Source: Ktedonobacter robiniae (GTDB taxonomy: Bacteria; Chloroflexota; Ktedonobacteria; Ktedonobacterales; Ktedonobacteraceae). Taken from it: DNA of 64,000 nucleotides. The stretch spans positions 3,292,001 through 3,356,000 of the forward strand of contig NZ_BNJG01000001.1 in assembly GCF_016587375.1 (NCBI RefSeq), given 5' to 3'. The translations under genes were made by a program, and so were the position numbers. Under the pieces are notes generated by a model, which did not search any database, was not told the DNA's origin, and saw only the letters and a list, made by a program, of their open reading frames with translations. Shown here in pieces: positions 41,743 to 50,186 of this stretch (within the stretch, counting starts at the first letter, position 1; each line of letters begins with the position of its first letter).

Positions 41743-42908
41743 GAAAGGGCGTCCTCGTCTGAGAAATTGGTTTTCCCCTCATAGAGGCGTTGATATACTG
41801 AGAGCATTTTACGGGCTGATTGCTCCCAGGTAAACTTTTGGGCCTGCGCATAGCCCTTCTGGCGTAGGTCATTGCGTAACTGTTCGTCACCGCTCAGGCG
41901 TGCGATGGCATGTGCAAGTTCATCGATATTATGGGGATCGACGAGGAGCGCGGCATCACCCGCGACCTCAGGAAGGGAGGAGATATTGGAGGTGATGACA
42001 GGCGCGCCACAGGCCATGGCCTCGATCGGCGGGATGCCAAAGCCCTCGAAGAACGAGGGAAAGGCGAAGATCTGCGCCATGCTATACAGGTGTACCAGCT
42101 CCAGGTCGCTCACACGGCCCAGGAAGCGCACGCGCTTCTCTAGTTTGAGTTGCTGCACCAGTTCGCGTGTCTCGTCGTAGAGCCAGCCTTTTCCGCCTGC
42201 AATGACCAGCATCGCGGGGGCCTTCTTCTGCTGGTAGAGCTGATAATACGCCTTGATCAGGCCCAGGTGATTCTTGCGTGGCTCCAGGGTTCCCACGGCC
42301 AGCAGAAAGGGGGGTTTCAGGCCAAACTTATTGCGCGTGGACTCAAGCAGCACAGGATCGGTGACGCGCTTAAAGTAGCTGCCAACGCCGTTAGGAATCA
42401 CGGTCAACCTTTCGCGCGGGGCCTGAAAATGTTTGATGAGTGTACGACTGACCTCGTGCGAGACCGTAGCGATGACATCCGCCTCCTCCAGAGCCTCGGG
42501 AACAACTTTTTTTAAGTAGGCAGCCAGCGAAGGAGCGGCGTATTCGGGGTGCTCAAGAAAGGCTACATCATGAATGGTGACGACCTTGCGCGTCTTCTTG
42601 GGAAGTGGTGGTAGCACAAAGTCCGGGCCATGATAAATATCTGCGGCGCCTGTAAAGAGGGTCGCGGTGAGTGGCACGCGCCAGCGATACCAGAGAATAT
42701 TGAGATAGCGGTCCGGGATGAGCACGCTGCGTCCACGCACTCGCTCTCCCTCTGGGAATGGTTGCTCCTGTGTTGGGCGCCCACTGGTCAAAAGTGTGTA
42801 CGCGTTGGTGGTGTCCTGGTCAAGCATCGCGTCCACCAGGCGACGGACATAGGTGCCAATGCCTGCCCCTTGCCTGATGGCCGCGGTATAGTCAATTGCA
42901 ATACGCAT
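41739..42908 (-). CDS. GT4-family glycosyltransferase (C)
   Basis: 389 residues from ATG 42908 (MRIAIDYTAAIRQGAGIGTY), with AAGGA upstream. Seen: an N-terminal glycine-rich acceptor loop, KVVTIHDVAFLEHPEY, VAVGTLEPRKNHLGLIKAY-type donor motif, and AFPSFFEGFGIPPIEAMACGAPVI. The HIT gene ends 12 bases before it. WbaZ/mannosyltransferase-like in appearance, but the sugar cannot be read from sequence. Confidence 0.93.
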   Translation of the reverse strand: MRIAIDYTAAIRQGAGIGTYVRRLVDAMLDQDTTNAYTLLTSGRPTQEQPFPEGERVRGRSVLIPDRYLNILWYRWRVPLTATLFTGAADIYHGPDFVLPPLPKKTRKVVTIHDVAFLEHPEYAAPSLAAYLKKVVPEALEEADVIATVSHEVSRTLIKHFQAPRERLTVIPNGVGSYFKRVTDPVLLESTRNKFGLKPPFLLAVGTLEPRKNHLGLIKAYYQLYQQKKAPAMLVIAGGKGWLYDETRELVQQLKLEKRVRFLGRVSDLELVHLYSMAQIFAFPSFFEGFGIPPIEAMACGAPVITSNISSLPEVAGDAALLVDPHNIDELAHAIARLSGDEQLRNDLRQKGYAQAQKFTWEQSARKMLSVYQRLYEGKTNFSDEDALS

Positions 42909-42919
42909 GAACAATTCCT

Positions 42920-43270
42920 TTATCTTGGAGGAAAGGGTGGCCAACCCATTGGCTTGCCGCCAAGCAGGTGGAAATGCAGGTGAAGTACGGATTGTCCTGC
43001 ATGAGGGCCTACATTGGTGACGAAGCGGTAGCCATCCTCCAACTTGCGCTCGTGGGCTATCTGTTTAGCGACAGTAAAGATCTGGGCCAGGACCGGACCA
43101 TCGTCTGGCTCAATGTCGCTCATTGAGGCGATATGACGCGTGGGAATGACCAGGAGATGTACGGGGGCCTGGGGATGAATATCTTCAAAGGCGACGACAT
43201 GATCATCCTGGTACACAATTTTGCTCGGTATCTCGCCCGTGACAATTTTACAGAAGAGACAATTCTCCAT
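42920..43270 (-). CDS. HIT-family nucleotide-binding hydrolase
   Basis: Histidine-triad protein of 116 residues. MENCLFCKIVTGEIPSKIV is the usual HINT start, and the triad HLHFHLLGG places His97, His99 and His101 at the active site. HINT enzymes cleave AMP-lysine and other nucleoside phosphoramidates. It leads the glycosyltransferase operon and overlaps nothing; the pairing is common but of unclear meaning. Confidence 0.95.
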   Translation of the reverse strand: MENCLFCKIVTGEIPSKIVYQDDHVVAFEDIHPQAPVHLLVIPTRHIASMSDIEPDDGPVLAQIFTVAKQIAHERKLEDGYRFVTNVGPHAGQSVLHLHFHLLGGKPMGWPPFPPR

Positions 43271-43320
43271 CAAACTTATCAACCTTTCAACGTGGCACAA
43301 GGCACGCATCTACCTAGTGG

Positions 43321-43370
43321 CACGACGCTGCTAACCCCCATTCGGGGGCAAGCGCACGCGTCTACATATC
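43321..43370. repeat. Chimera of repeat families A and B
   Basis: CACGACGCTGCTAA (family B left arm) is followed by CCCCCATTCGGGGGCAAGCGC (family A hairpin) and ACGCGTCTACATATC (family B again). It reads as a family A core inserted into, or recombined with, a family B element. Confidence 0.7.
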
Positions 43371-43522
43371 ATGGATCACTAGACAGTACTATTCTCTATG
43401 AGTATACGCGCTATAGGCTACCCGTGGCACGCTTGTAGCAAGCGAGAGGGGGTTGCCTGCTGGCTTCCTCCTCTCGGGACCGCGTTCGCGGTAGTCGCGC
43501 ACAGAATAACTCTGGTTGTTTG

Positions 43523-44914
43523 CTAGTTTGTCGTCTGTTCGGGGGCCTCTGTTGGGACAGGGGCTTCCGCCGAGGCGGCTAGCTTTTCCTCCTCGGAGGG
43601 AGTGGAAGCTGATGTGGTGCCCTCAGGCTGTTGGGTTGCGCCTGTCTTTTGTTGCCCATTAGCTGGCTGATGGTGACTCGCGTTAAAGTCGCCATGCAGT
43701 GAGGGATCGTTATACTGCGGCAGGTTCATCTCCAGGCGAATGGCTTTAATGGCCTGGTATACGACGCCTGGCTTGACCGAGAGCTTCTCCGCAAGGATTT
43801 TATGGACGCCAACGGGGGGAATGGGGAGCAGCGGCAGATAGGCCTCTTTGATGCGCTCCAGCTCTTCATTGCTCCCTTTATAAGTCTGTACCTCCCACCA
43901 GCTCGGCATATGCTGCCGGTCGCGCAGGTCCTTTATAATTTTCTTGACCGCTTTTTTGGGGATACCTACCTCGGTGGCGATCTGGGTGCGGATACCATCA
44001 TATTCCGAGGGTTTCGCGAGCTCTAGATAGCGCTGCTCAACCTTCTCCACCTGTTCGGTCGAAGGCTCAAAGGGCTGTGGTGGTGGAATCTTTTCGCGTT
44101 TGGGCTTAGCGATTGCCGCTGTGGGGCGTCCAGGCTTGCCTCTGGGAGGGCGATTGGGCATGGGACGACCCTGTCCTGGTCGCTCGGGTCGGGGACCACG
44201 TCCCGCGCCGTTGTCATAGGGAGGACGTGGGCGCTGGCCATAGGGGCCTGGCTGGCTCTGATCGCCGCCCTGGCGATAGCCGCCGCCTGGACTACGATTA
44301 TACCCGCCTTCGCGCGGACCGCCACCTTGATACCCTTCGCGGTAACCGCCTGGGCCACGATTATACCCGCCTTCGCGGTAACCACCGGGACCACGGCTAT
44401 ATCCACCCTCGCGCGAACCACCTTCACGATAGCCTCTCGGTCCACGCTGGCCGCCTTCATGATAACCTCCAGGTCCACGCTGACCATATCCACGCTCGCC
44501 GTGATGTGCCTCGCCTGGCCCGTGCTCTTGCGGATGCGCTCCAGGAGCAGATGGGGGCGATAGTGGTGCGTTAAAGCCATTTGGCTGTTGTGTATGTTGT
44601 GTCTCGCGTGGTCCAGAGGGTGGCTGTGGTTTGGGGCGTGCTGGCTGGTCGGGCTCTGCGACCTTAATATCATCCAGGGCATCAAACCAATGACTGGTAC
44701 CACTTTGCTCAGGCTTAGCTTTCGGTTTGGGTGGTGGTGTCTGACGTGTTGTGCCTGGGCCAACAGGCCTATTAGCTGGTGCGGACGGCGCATTTTTCGC
44801 CGCTAATTTTTCTTTCCTGGCCTTCTGCGTGCAATCGGGGCAAGTTACTTCTTTAGCATTTGCCGACTGAAACCACTTGCCGCAGGTGATGCATCGCATC
44901 TTAATTTTGCTCAT
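43523..44914 (-). CDS. Zinc-finger protein with an RGG/YREGG-rich disordered region
   Basis: 463 residues from ATG 44914 behind GGGGAG. A zinc finger at the N-terminus (Cys8, Cys11, Cys25, Cys28), a Pro-rich linker, then a long Gly/Arg/Tyr-rich tract (about 140-270) with repeats like GYREGGYNRGPGG and GPREGG, a basic PRGKPGRPTAA patch, a helical C-terminal region (about 285-400) with two similar helix-turn-helix-like segments (IRTQIATEVGIPKKAVKKIIKDL and HKILAEKLSVKPGVVYQAIKAI), and an acidic tail. RGG tracts bind RNA and drive condensation in eukaryotes; such a tract with two HTH-like repeats suggests a nucleic-acid-binding protein. Target unknown. Confidence 0.82.
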   Translation of the reverse strand: MSKIKMRCITCGKWFQSANAKEVTCPDCTQKARKEKLAAKNAPSAPANRPVGPGTTRQTPPPKPKAKPEQSGTSHWFDALDDIKVAEPDQPARPKPQPPSGPRETQHTQQPNGFNAPLSPPSAPGAHPQEHGPGEAHHGERGYGQRGPGGYHEGGQRGPRGYREGGSREGGYSRGPGGYREGGYNRGPGGYREGYQGGGPREGGYNRSPGGGYRQGGDQSQPGPYGQRPRPPYDNGAGRGPRPERPGQGRPMPNRPPRGKPGRPTAAIAKPKREKIPPPQPFEPSTEQVEKVEQRYLELAKPSEYDGIRTQIATEVGIPKKAVKKIIKDLRDRQHMPSWWEVQTYKGSNEELERIKEAYLPLLPIPPVGVHKILAEKLSVKPGVVYQAIKAIRLEMNLPQYNDPSLHGDFNASHHQPANGQQKTGATQQPEGTTSASTPSEEEKLAASAEAPVPTEAPEQTTN

Positions 44915-45105
44915 GCGCGAACTCCCCTGTACCATCAGAATAAAACAACGTGTCGCGTGTCGGAATGCACTTTCTATTGTAGTTGTTCGCGCAGCCTTTG
45001 TCTACCGTTGGTATTTTAGGGGCGTTTGAGCTTATGACGATGTATATCTATCAATTGATAAGCTTTATTGCATGTCAGAAACAGAAGGCACCAGGGAGGG
45101 GCACT

Positions 45106-48100
45106 CTATCCCACTGGCGCCTTCTCTTTAAAGAAGCCCTGGACGTCACGCAGGTTGGATGAGCGCTGCGCGGGTGGCAGCGCGTTGAGCACGAGTTTGC
45201 CATAGCCCTTGGTATGCAGGCGCGTATCGAGGATGGCCATGACGCCAGTGTCGCTACGCGTGCGTAGCAGGCGGCCAATACCCTGCTTGAGGCGCAGGAC
45301 GGCCTGTGGCAAGACATAGGTCCCAAACCAGTTCTCGCCCCGGGCTTTCATTTGAGCGACGCGGGCCTCGTGGACCGGGTCGTCGGGTGGATCAAAGGGG
45401 AGCTTGTCGATGACGACAAGGGAGAGGGCATCGCCCGCGATGTCTACGCCCTCCCAGAAGCTTTTCAGGCCGAAGAGGACCGAGCCTTTCTCCTCGCGGA
45501 AGCGCCGCGTGAGTTCCATGCGCGTCATCTCGCCCTGTTTGAGGCAGGGGAGGTTGAGGTTTAGCAGGTGCTCTTCCATTATTTCATAGGCGAAATCGAG
45601 CATGCGCTTGCTGGAGAAGAGCAGGAAGGCACGTCCCTGCGAAAGCCTGACCAGGGAATACATCTCGCGCGCGATGGCGAGCTGGTAGTCCCCCAGGCCA
45701 TCACCAAAGGTGGGCGCGGGCAGATGGCGCGGTAGGTAGAGCAAGGAATTGCTCTCGTAGTCAAAGGCCAGGGGCAGGATGTTCTCCTGGACCTCAGGGC
45801 GCTCCTCCGGCTCCAGGCCAACGCGGCGACGAAAATAGTGGAAGTTTGCCGCGCGTTCCTCGGGACTGGAGGCCGTTGGATTGACGGTCGCCAGGGTTGC
45901 CGAGGTGCAGATAACGTTGCACTTATTGAAGAGGCGCTCCTTGAGCCAGCTGGTGACGTCCAGGGGCGAGGCCGAGGCCTGGAGGAGTGCGCCTCCACGT
46001 CCCCCCTCTACGCGGTCAACGTAGTAGACAAATTTGTCGGTCTCCGCAACCGAGAAGACGGTGCGCACGTTCTCGGAGAGGTTTTGAACCCGCTTGAGCA
46101 GCTTGTCATAGAGTTGCCCCTCTTTCTCTGGCAGGTCCTTGGGGCGCTGTTTGCGCAGAGAGTCCGCCAAGTCTGAGAGGGCGGAAGCCAGGCGCAGGCC
46201 CTCTTCCAGTGGTTGCTCTAAGTTCATACGCCCTTTATAGCCGGGATCGGCGACCTGTTCCAGGCTTACCCACATATTCTGCGCGGCGCGGAAGGCATCA
46301 TCTTGCAGGCTGACCTGGCTATGATCCTTGAGCATGCGTTGGGCCAGCAGGGTCTGTACCTGGCCCGGGCTGATGGTAATCGTAAAGGAGCGCGTGGCCT
46401 CCTCTTCAAGATGGTGGGCCTCGTCCAGGATGATCACGTCGCGCTCAGGCAGCAAGAAGCCGCCCATGGCTGCGTCCAGCAGCAGGAGCGTATGATTGAC
46501 GACGATGACCTGTGCTCGCTCGGCGCGTTCGCGCATCTGGCGCACATAGCAGTCAGAGAAATAGGTACACTTGCTCCAGGCACACTGGTCGCTATCCGTG
46601 GCGATGCGCCCCCGGACGTCGCCTGCTAGCTGAAAGTCCAGCGTCTCGAAGTCGCCAGTAAAGGTTGATTCAGGATCATTGACCATGTCGACCAGGCGCT
46701 GAAATTCCTTGTTTTTGGTATAAAACTGCATGCCGACGCGCTCGGTCTCCATGCGGTCGATGCAGAGATAATTATTGACGCCCTTGACCAGGGCGGCTTC
46801 AAAGGGCTGGATGTGCTTCTGCACAAAGGGAATATCTTTGTAGAAGAGCTGCTCTTGCAGGGCCTTATTGGCTGTGCTGATGATGGCAACCTTGCCGGAG
46901 CGTACGACGGGAACCAGGTAGGCCAGAGACTTACCCGTACCGGTGCCGGCCTCGATGATTGCGGGAATGTTCTGTGTGAGGGCGCGTGCCACGGTGCGCG
47001 CCATCTCGATCTGGGCCGGGCGCTCTTCATAACCTGGCAGGCGTCGCGAAAGCACGCCGCCCTGGCAGAGATCGGCCGTAATCTGGCGATAGAGCCTGGC
47101 GGTCTCCGAACTCTCGCCTTCGCCCTCACCAGGCTGCCTGGGTTCAGGCGTGCTGGCCATGGTCGTAAGCGGCAGTGAGTGGGGAATCGCGGCTGGCCTG
47201 GCTGCCTCGGCAGTTGCCTCGGCCTCGCTCTGCTTGCGCCGCGTGATGCGTAACGTTGCGGGGGCTGGCTTTTGTGCCTCGCTCTGCTTGTTGACTGGTT
47301 GGAGCATTGGTGGGTTCGCCAGCAGTGGTGTCCGGGCGGGTTCTTCAGGTGTGGGTTCTGGGGCCACTGGTGTCGGTATCGGTGTTGTTGGGATGGATCT
47401 GGGGGTGGCCAGGGGCGTGGCCTCCTGGATCGGCTGGTGCATCAGGGCGCGAATATAGTTATCAGCTAATGATTGAATGCGGCCAAAGCGCTCCCGGGGC
47501 TTACGCTCAAGCGCGCGTACCAGGACATGCTCGATATAAGGTGTAATCTTAGGATTTAGCGTGCTGGGCATAGGGAAAGCGGTTTCTTCCTGCTGGCGTA
47601 GGAGTTCATCGCGTTCAGTTGCCTCATAGGGACGGCGCCCGCAGAGCCATTCGTAGAGCATGACCGCCAGGGCGTACTGGTCGCTGGCATCGTCAGGCGT
47701 ACCTCGCAAGTGTTCGGGTGCCATGTAGAGGAGGGCTCCTGACTCAGGTGTAAAGGGAGCATCAGGCGTAGGTAGCTGAAGCGCGAAATCGGTCAGGAGA
47801 ATCTCGCTATTCTCGCTCATCAGCAGGATCTCGGGATACAGATTGCCGTGAATGACATGATGGGTATGGGCGTAGCTCAGAGCCGAGGCGCTCCGCGAGA
47901 TTGCCAGGCGTACTTCATCGGGAGCGTATTGTTTCCCTGGCGCAAACCGCTCGCGAATGCTCTGCCCCGCCTGGTAGTTCATGACCAGGTAGGGGTGCTC
48001 GCCATCCAGGCCCGCGTCCACGGTTCTGATAATATTGCGGTTGATCAGCTTTTTTAGCTGTTTGGCACGCGCGAGAAAGGCTTCTTGCGCCTGTACGTCG

Positions 48101-48237
48101 CTGAGAGGAGCATGGAACTTCTTGATGAGGAGCGTCTTTTTGCGCTGCTGACTCAGGTATGTGGTGCTGGTTGGCCCGGTATGAAGTGTGGTGGTGATGG
48201 GATAAGAGCCGATTTGTTGCAGCTCGACTTCGGACAT
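45106..48237 (-). CDS. Pseudokinase fused to a DinG/XPD-type Fe-S helicase
   Basis: 1043 residues from ATG 48237 (AGGAG just upstream). Residues 1-275 have a Hanks-kinase fold: Lys39/40 in TLLIKKFHAPL, ALSYAHTHHVIHGNLYPEILL where HRD is replaced by HGN (130-132), LLTDFALQL where DFG is DFA (150-152), and YMAPEHLRGTP. The glycine loop is lost, so it is probably inactive. A Pro/Thr linker spans 276-375. The rest is a superfamily 2 helicase: Walker A EAGTGTGKSLAY (429-440), Fe-S cysteines at 492, 552, 557 and 563, DEAH at 605-608, and motif VI QGIGRLLRT near 990, with the PDDP/GVDIAGD motifs typical of DinG. DinG unwinds R-loops and damaged forks 5' to 3'. Its pseudokinase may sense a kinase signal or a nucleotide; that is inference. 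Confidence 0.92.
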   Translation of the reverse strand: MSEVELQQIGSYPITTTLHTGPTSTTYLSQQRKKTLLIKKFHAPLSDVQAQEAFLARAKQLKKLINRNIIRTVDAGLDGEHPYLVMNYQAGQSIRERFAPGKQYAPDEVRLAISRSASALSYAHTHHVIHGNLYPEILLMSENSEILLTDFALQLPTPDAPFTPESGALLYMAPEHLRGTPDDASDQYALAVMLYEWLCGRRPYEATERDELLRQQEETAFPMPSTLNPKITPYIEHVLVRALERKPRERFGRIQSLADNYIRALMHQPIQEATPLATPRSIPTTPIPTPVAPEPTPEEPARTPLLANPPMLQPVNKQSEAQKPAPATLRITRRKQSEAEATAEAARPAAIPHSLPLTTMASTPEPRQPGEGEGESSETARLYRQITADLCQGGVLSRRLPGYEERPAQIEMARTVARALTQNIPAIIEAGTGTGKSLAYLVPVVRSGKVAIISTANKALQEQLFYKDIPFVQKHIQPFEAALVKGVNNYLCIDRMETERVGMQFYTKNKEFQRLVDMVNDPESTFTGDFETLDFQLAGDVRGRIATDSDQCAWSKCTYFSDCYVRQMRERAERAQVIVVNHTLLLLDAAMGGFLLPERDVIILDEAHHLEEEATRSFTITISPGQVQTLLAQRMLKDHSQVSLQDDAFRAAQNMWVSLEQVADPGYKGRMNLEQPLEEGLRLASALSDLADSLRKQRPKDLPEKEGQLYDKLLKRVQNLSENVRTVFSVAETDKFVYYVDRVEGGRGGALLQASASPLDVTSWLKERLFNKCNVICTSATLATVNPTASSPEERAANFHYFRRRVGLEPEERPEVQENILPLAFDYESNSLLYLPRHLPAPTFGDGLGDYQLAIAREMYSLVRLSQGRAFLLFSSKRMLDFAYEIMEEHLLNLNLPCLKQGEMTRMELTRRFREEKGSVLFGLKSFWEGVDIAGDALSLVVIDKLPFDPPDDPVHEARVAQMKARGENWFGTYVLPQAVLRLKQGIGRLLRTRSDTGVMAILDTRLHTKGYGKLVLNALPPAQRSSNLRDVQGFFKEKAPVG

Positions 48238-48287
48238 GATCTCCTCGCTTCCCCCGAAATATGAACATCTGTTTGGTGCGCATGTGC

Positions 48288-48316
48288 AGTATAGCACAGC
48301 GAGGGACGAGGAACAA
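48288..48316 (-). promoter_or_regulatory. Promoter of the pseudokinase-helicase gene
   Basis: In the minus strand TTGTTC (48311-48316), 17 bases, TATACT (48288-48293). Start of transcription about 44 bases before the ATG. Divergent to the nrtR promoter at 48372. Confidence 0.65.
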
Positions 48317-48371
48317 TGCCGTCACCCCCTGGTTGGGCTTGCCCTCCAGCGTAGGTGAAAACTATGCCTAC

Positions 48372-48423
48372 TTGACAGGTGCTCATATTTACAGTACTAT
48401 TAGTGTATATTCTACACTAATAG
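48372..48423 (+). promoter_or_regulatory. nrtR promoter with an overlapping operator
   Basis: TTGACA (48372-48377), 17 bases, TACTAT (48395-48400), overlapped by the perfect inverted repeat CTATTAGTGTA and TACACTAATAG with a five-base spacer (48397-48423). Position over the -10 and start site, plus an NrtR gene just downstream, makes this a strong NrtR autoregulatory operator. Known: NrtR releases DNA on binding ADP-ribose. Confidence 0.85.
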
Positions 48424-48502
48424 ACCACATGCTGGCTTGCTGCCTGTTCGAAGGGAGTGCTCATTGGTGTAGAGGGTGTAACAGGAGATTGAGTGTCGAG
48501 TT

Positions 48503-48521
48503 TGTATAACAGTATTATACA
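48503..48521 (+). promoter_or_regulatory. Second palindrome in the nrtR leader
   Basis: TGTATAA and TTATACA around CAGTA, 26 bases before the nrtR start; same five-base spacer as the operator above, weaker similarity in the half-sites. Possible auxiliary site. Confidence 0.5.
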
Positions 48522-48547
48522 CCAGAAGACCGTAAGAAGTGAGACAG

Positions 48548-49309
48548 ATGGAAGAGCAAAGTACAGCAAGTAATGGGCTGCAAGAAAGCGGGCGTGATGA
48601 GCCTCAGGGGCGGGAGGTAGTGGCGACGAGCGAGGCCGAGGCGCATAAATATGATGCCAGCAAGTATGAGCGTCCATCGGTCACCGTGGACGTTGTCATG
48701 ATGAGCCTGCGGCAGAAGGATCTGCAAGTACTGCTTGTCAAGCGGCGATCATGGCCGTACGAGGGCATGTGGGCTATTCCTGGTGGCTTCGTCAATATCG
48801 ACGAATCTCTGGAGGATGCAGCCAAACGTGAGTTACAAGAAGAGACGCAGGTAGAGAATGTCTACCTGGAACAGCTCTATACCTTTGGCGAGCCTGGGCG
48901 CGATCCACGTACGCGGGTCATCACCGTCGTATACTTTGCCCTGCTGGATTCAGAGCGCCTCCAGGTCAAGGCCGCGAGTGATGCTGTAGATGTTGACTGG
49001 TTTCCGGTGTATGATCTGCCGCCGTTGGCCTTCGATCATCAGCAGATTCTGGAGTACACGCTTAACCGCCTGCGTGGCAAGCTCGAATACACCACGATTG
49101 CCTTTAACCTCTTGTCAGAGCAGTTTACACTACGTGAACTGCAACGCGTCTACGAGATCATTCTGCATAAGAAGCTCGACAAGCGGAACTTTCGTAAGAA
49201 AATCCTCTCAACTGGTATTCTGGAGGACACGGGCGCGAAAAAGATGGAGGGCACGCACCGGCCTGCCCGCCTGTACCGCTTTAACCCGGCGGCTGAGCAC
49301 GAGCTATAA
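48548..49309 (+). CDS. nrtR: NrtR-type Nudix-related transcriptional regulator of NAD metabolism
   Basis: 253 residues (ATG 48548; GTG 48539 possible). An N-terminal Nudix domain with a complete-looking box GFVNIDESLEDAAKREL...EET at 80-100, and a C-terminal winged helix at about 175-253 (TLRELQRVYEIILHKKLDKRNFRKKIL). This fusion defines NrtR, a repressor of NAD biosynthesis/salvage genes that is released from DNA by ADP-ribose. In many NrtR proteins the Nudix domain has no hydrolase activity, but here the box residues appear intact, so hydrolysis is possible. It has a disordered N-terminal extension of about 40 residues. Followed by a nicotinamidase gene, and preceded by a matching operator. 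Confidence 0.93.
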   Translation: MEEQSTASNGLQESGRDEPQGREVVATSEAEAHKYDASKYERPSVTVDVVMMSLRQKDLQVLLVKRRSWPYEGMWAIPGGFVNIDESLEDAAKRELQEETQVENVYLEQLYTFGEPGRDPRTRVITVVYFALLDSERLQVKAASDAVDVDWFPVYDLPPLAFDHQQILEYTLNRLRGKLEYTTIAFNLLSEQFTLRELQRVYEIILHKKLDKRNFRKKILSTGILEDTGAKKMEGTHRPARLYRFNPAAEHEL

Positions 49310-49311
49310 GG

Positions 49312-49384
49312 TTTTTCTCTTGCGGATGTCGTGCTTGTGGGCAACCGGAGGTTGCCCACAAGCACGACATCCGCAAGAGAAAAA
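49312..49384. repeat. Giant perfect hairpin between nrtR and the nicotinamidase gene, 35-bp stem
   Basis: TTTTTCTCTTGCGGATGTCG is the outer part of a perfect 35-bp stem, loop GGA. It begins two bases after the nrtR stop and ends 24 bases before the next start in the same direction. With an A-rich right end it may terminate or process the message. Confidence 0.92.
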
Positions 49385-49408
49385 AATGCATAGGAGGCAT
49401 AGACAAGC

Positions 49409-50137
49409 ATGGCTCAATCCACTCTTCCCGAGAACTTTATTGAACAGGCAACTCCCTTCCTGCAGGAACTTGTCAACTGGGAGCGCGATCTGCCCTCGCT
49501 TGCCTGGGGTGATTTTGTGACCGAGGCGCAAAAAGGCCGTGTGACCCTCTTTAGCGTGGATATGATCAATGGTTTCTGCCACGAGGGGGCACTGGCCAGT
49601 CCACGCGTGAAAAACATCATTCCGGCGGTCTCCGCGGCCATCAAGGGGGCCTTTGGTATTGGCGTGCGCAACTTTGTGCTGGCCCATGACTGCCATCCGG
49701 AGGATGCCCCAGAGTTCGCGAATTTTCCTCCACACTGCCAGGTAGGTACTACCGAGGCCGAGACCATTCCTGAGCTGCTGGAGCTTCCCGCCGCCGATCT
49801 CTACACGGTGATCCACAAAAACTCGCTCAATGCCTTCCACAACACCGAACTGGGGGCCTGGCTAAGCGAGCATCCCGATCTGAGCGTGGCCGTGATCGTT
49901 GGCAATTGTACCGATCTCTGTATTCACCAGATGGCCCTGCACCTGAAGCTGCAAGCCAATGCCCAGCATCGCTCCCTGCGCGTGATTGTTCCCGAAAATG
50001 CCGTGCAGACTTATGATATGTCCGTAGAGACCGCGCAACAGGTTGGCGCTCTCCCGCATAATGGCGATTTTATGCACTTGCTCTTCCTCTATCATATGCA
50101 GCTCAACGGCGTTGAGATCGTGCGCGAGATCAAATAG
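49409..50137 (+). CDS. pncA: Nicotinamidase / isochorismatase-fold hydrolase
   Basis: 242 residues, AGGAGG 11 bases upstream. Cysteine hydrolase fold: catalytic Asp51 in LFSVDMINGFC, metal-site AHDCHPEDAPEF near 93-103, Lys137 in VIHKNSLNAF, and nucleophile Cys167 in VGNCTDLCI. PncA converts nicotinamide to nicotinate for NAD salvage, and the NrtR gene directly upstream supports that. Length is above the usual 180-215 because of an N-terminal addition of about 30 residues. Confidence 0.9.
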   Translation: MAQSTLPENFIEQATPFLQELVNWERDLPSLAWGDFVTEAQKGRVTLFSVDMINGFCHEGALASPRVKNIIPAVSAAIKGAFGIGVRNFVLAHDCHPEDAPEFANFPPHCQVGTTEAETIPELLELPAADLYTVIHKNSLNAFHNTELGAWLSEHPDLSVAVIVGNCTDLCIHQMALHLKLQANAQHRSLRVIVPENAVQTYDMSVETAQQVGALPHNGDFMHLLFLYHMQLNGVEIVREIK

Positions 50138-50186
50138 CCTTTCCTCGGTATGCTGGGAGCCAGGCGTGGAGAGCAATCTTATGGCA

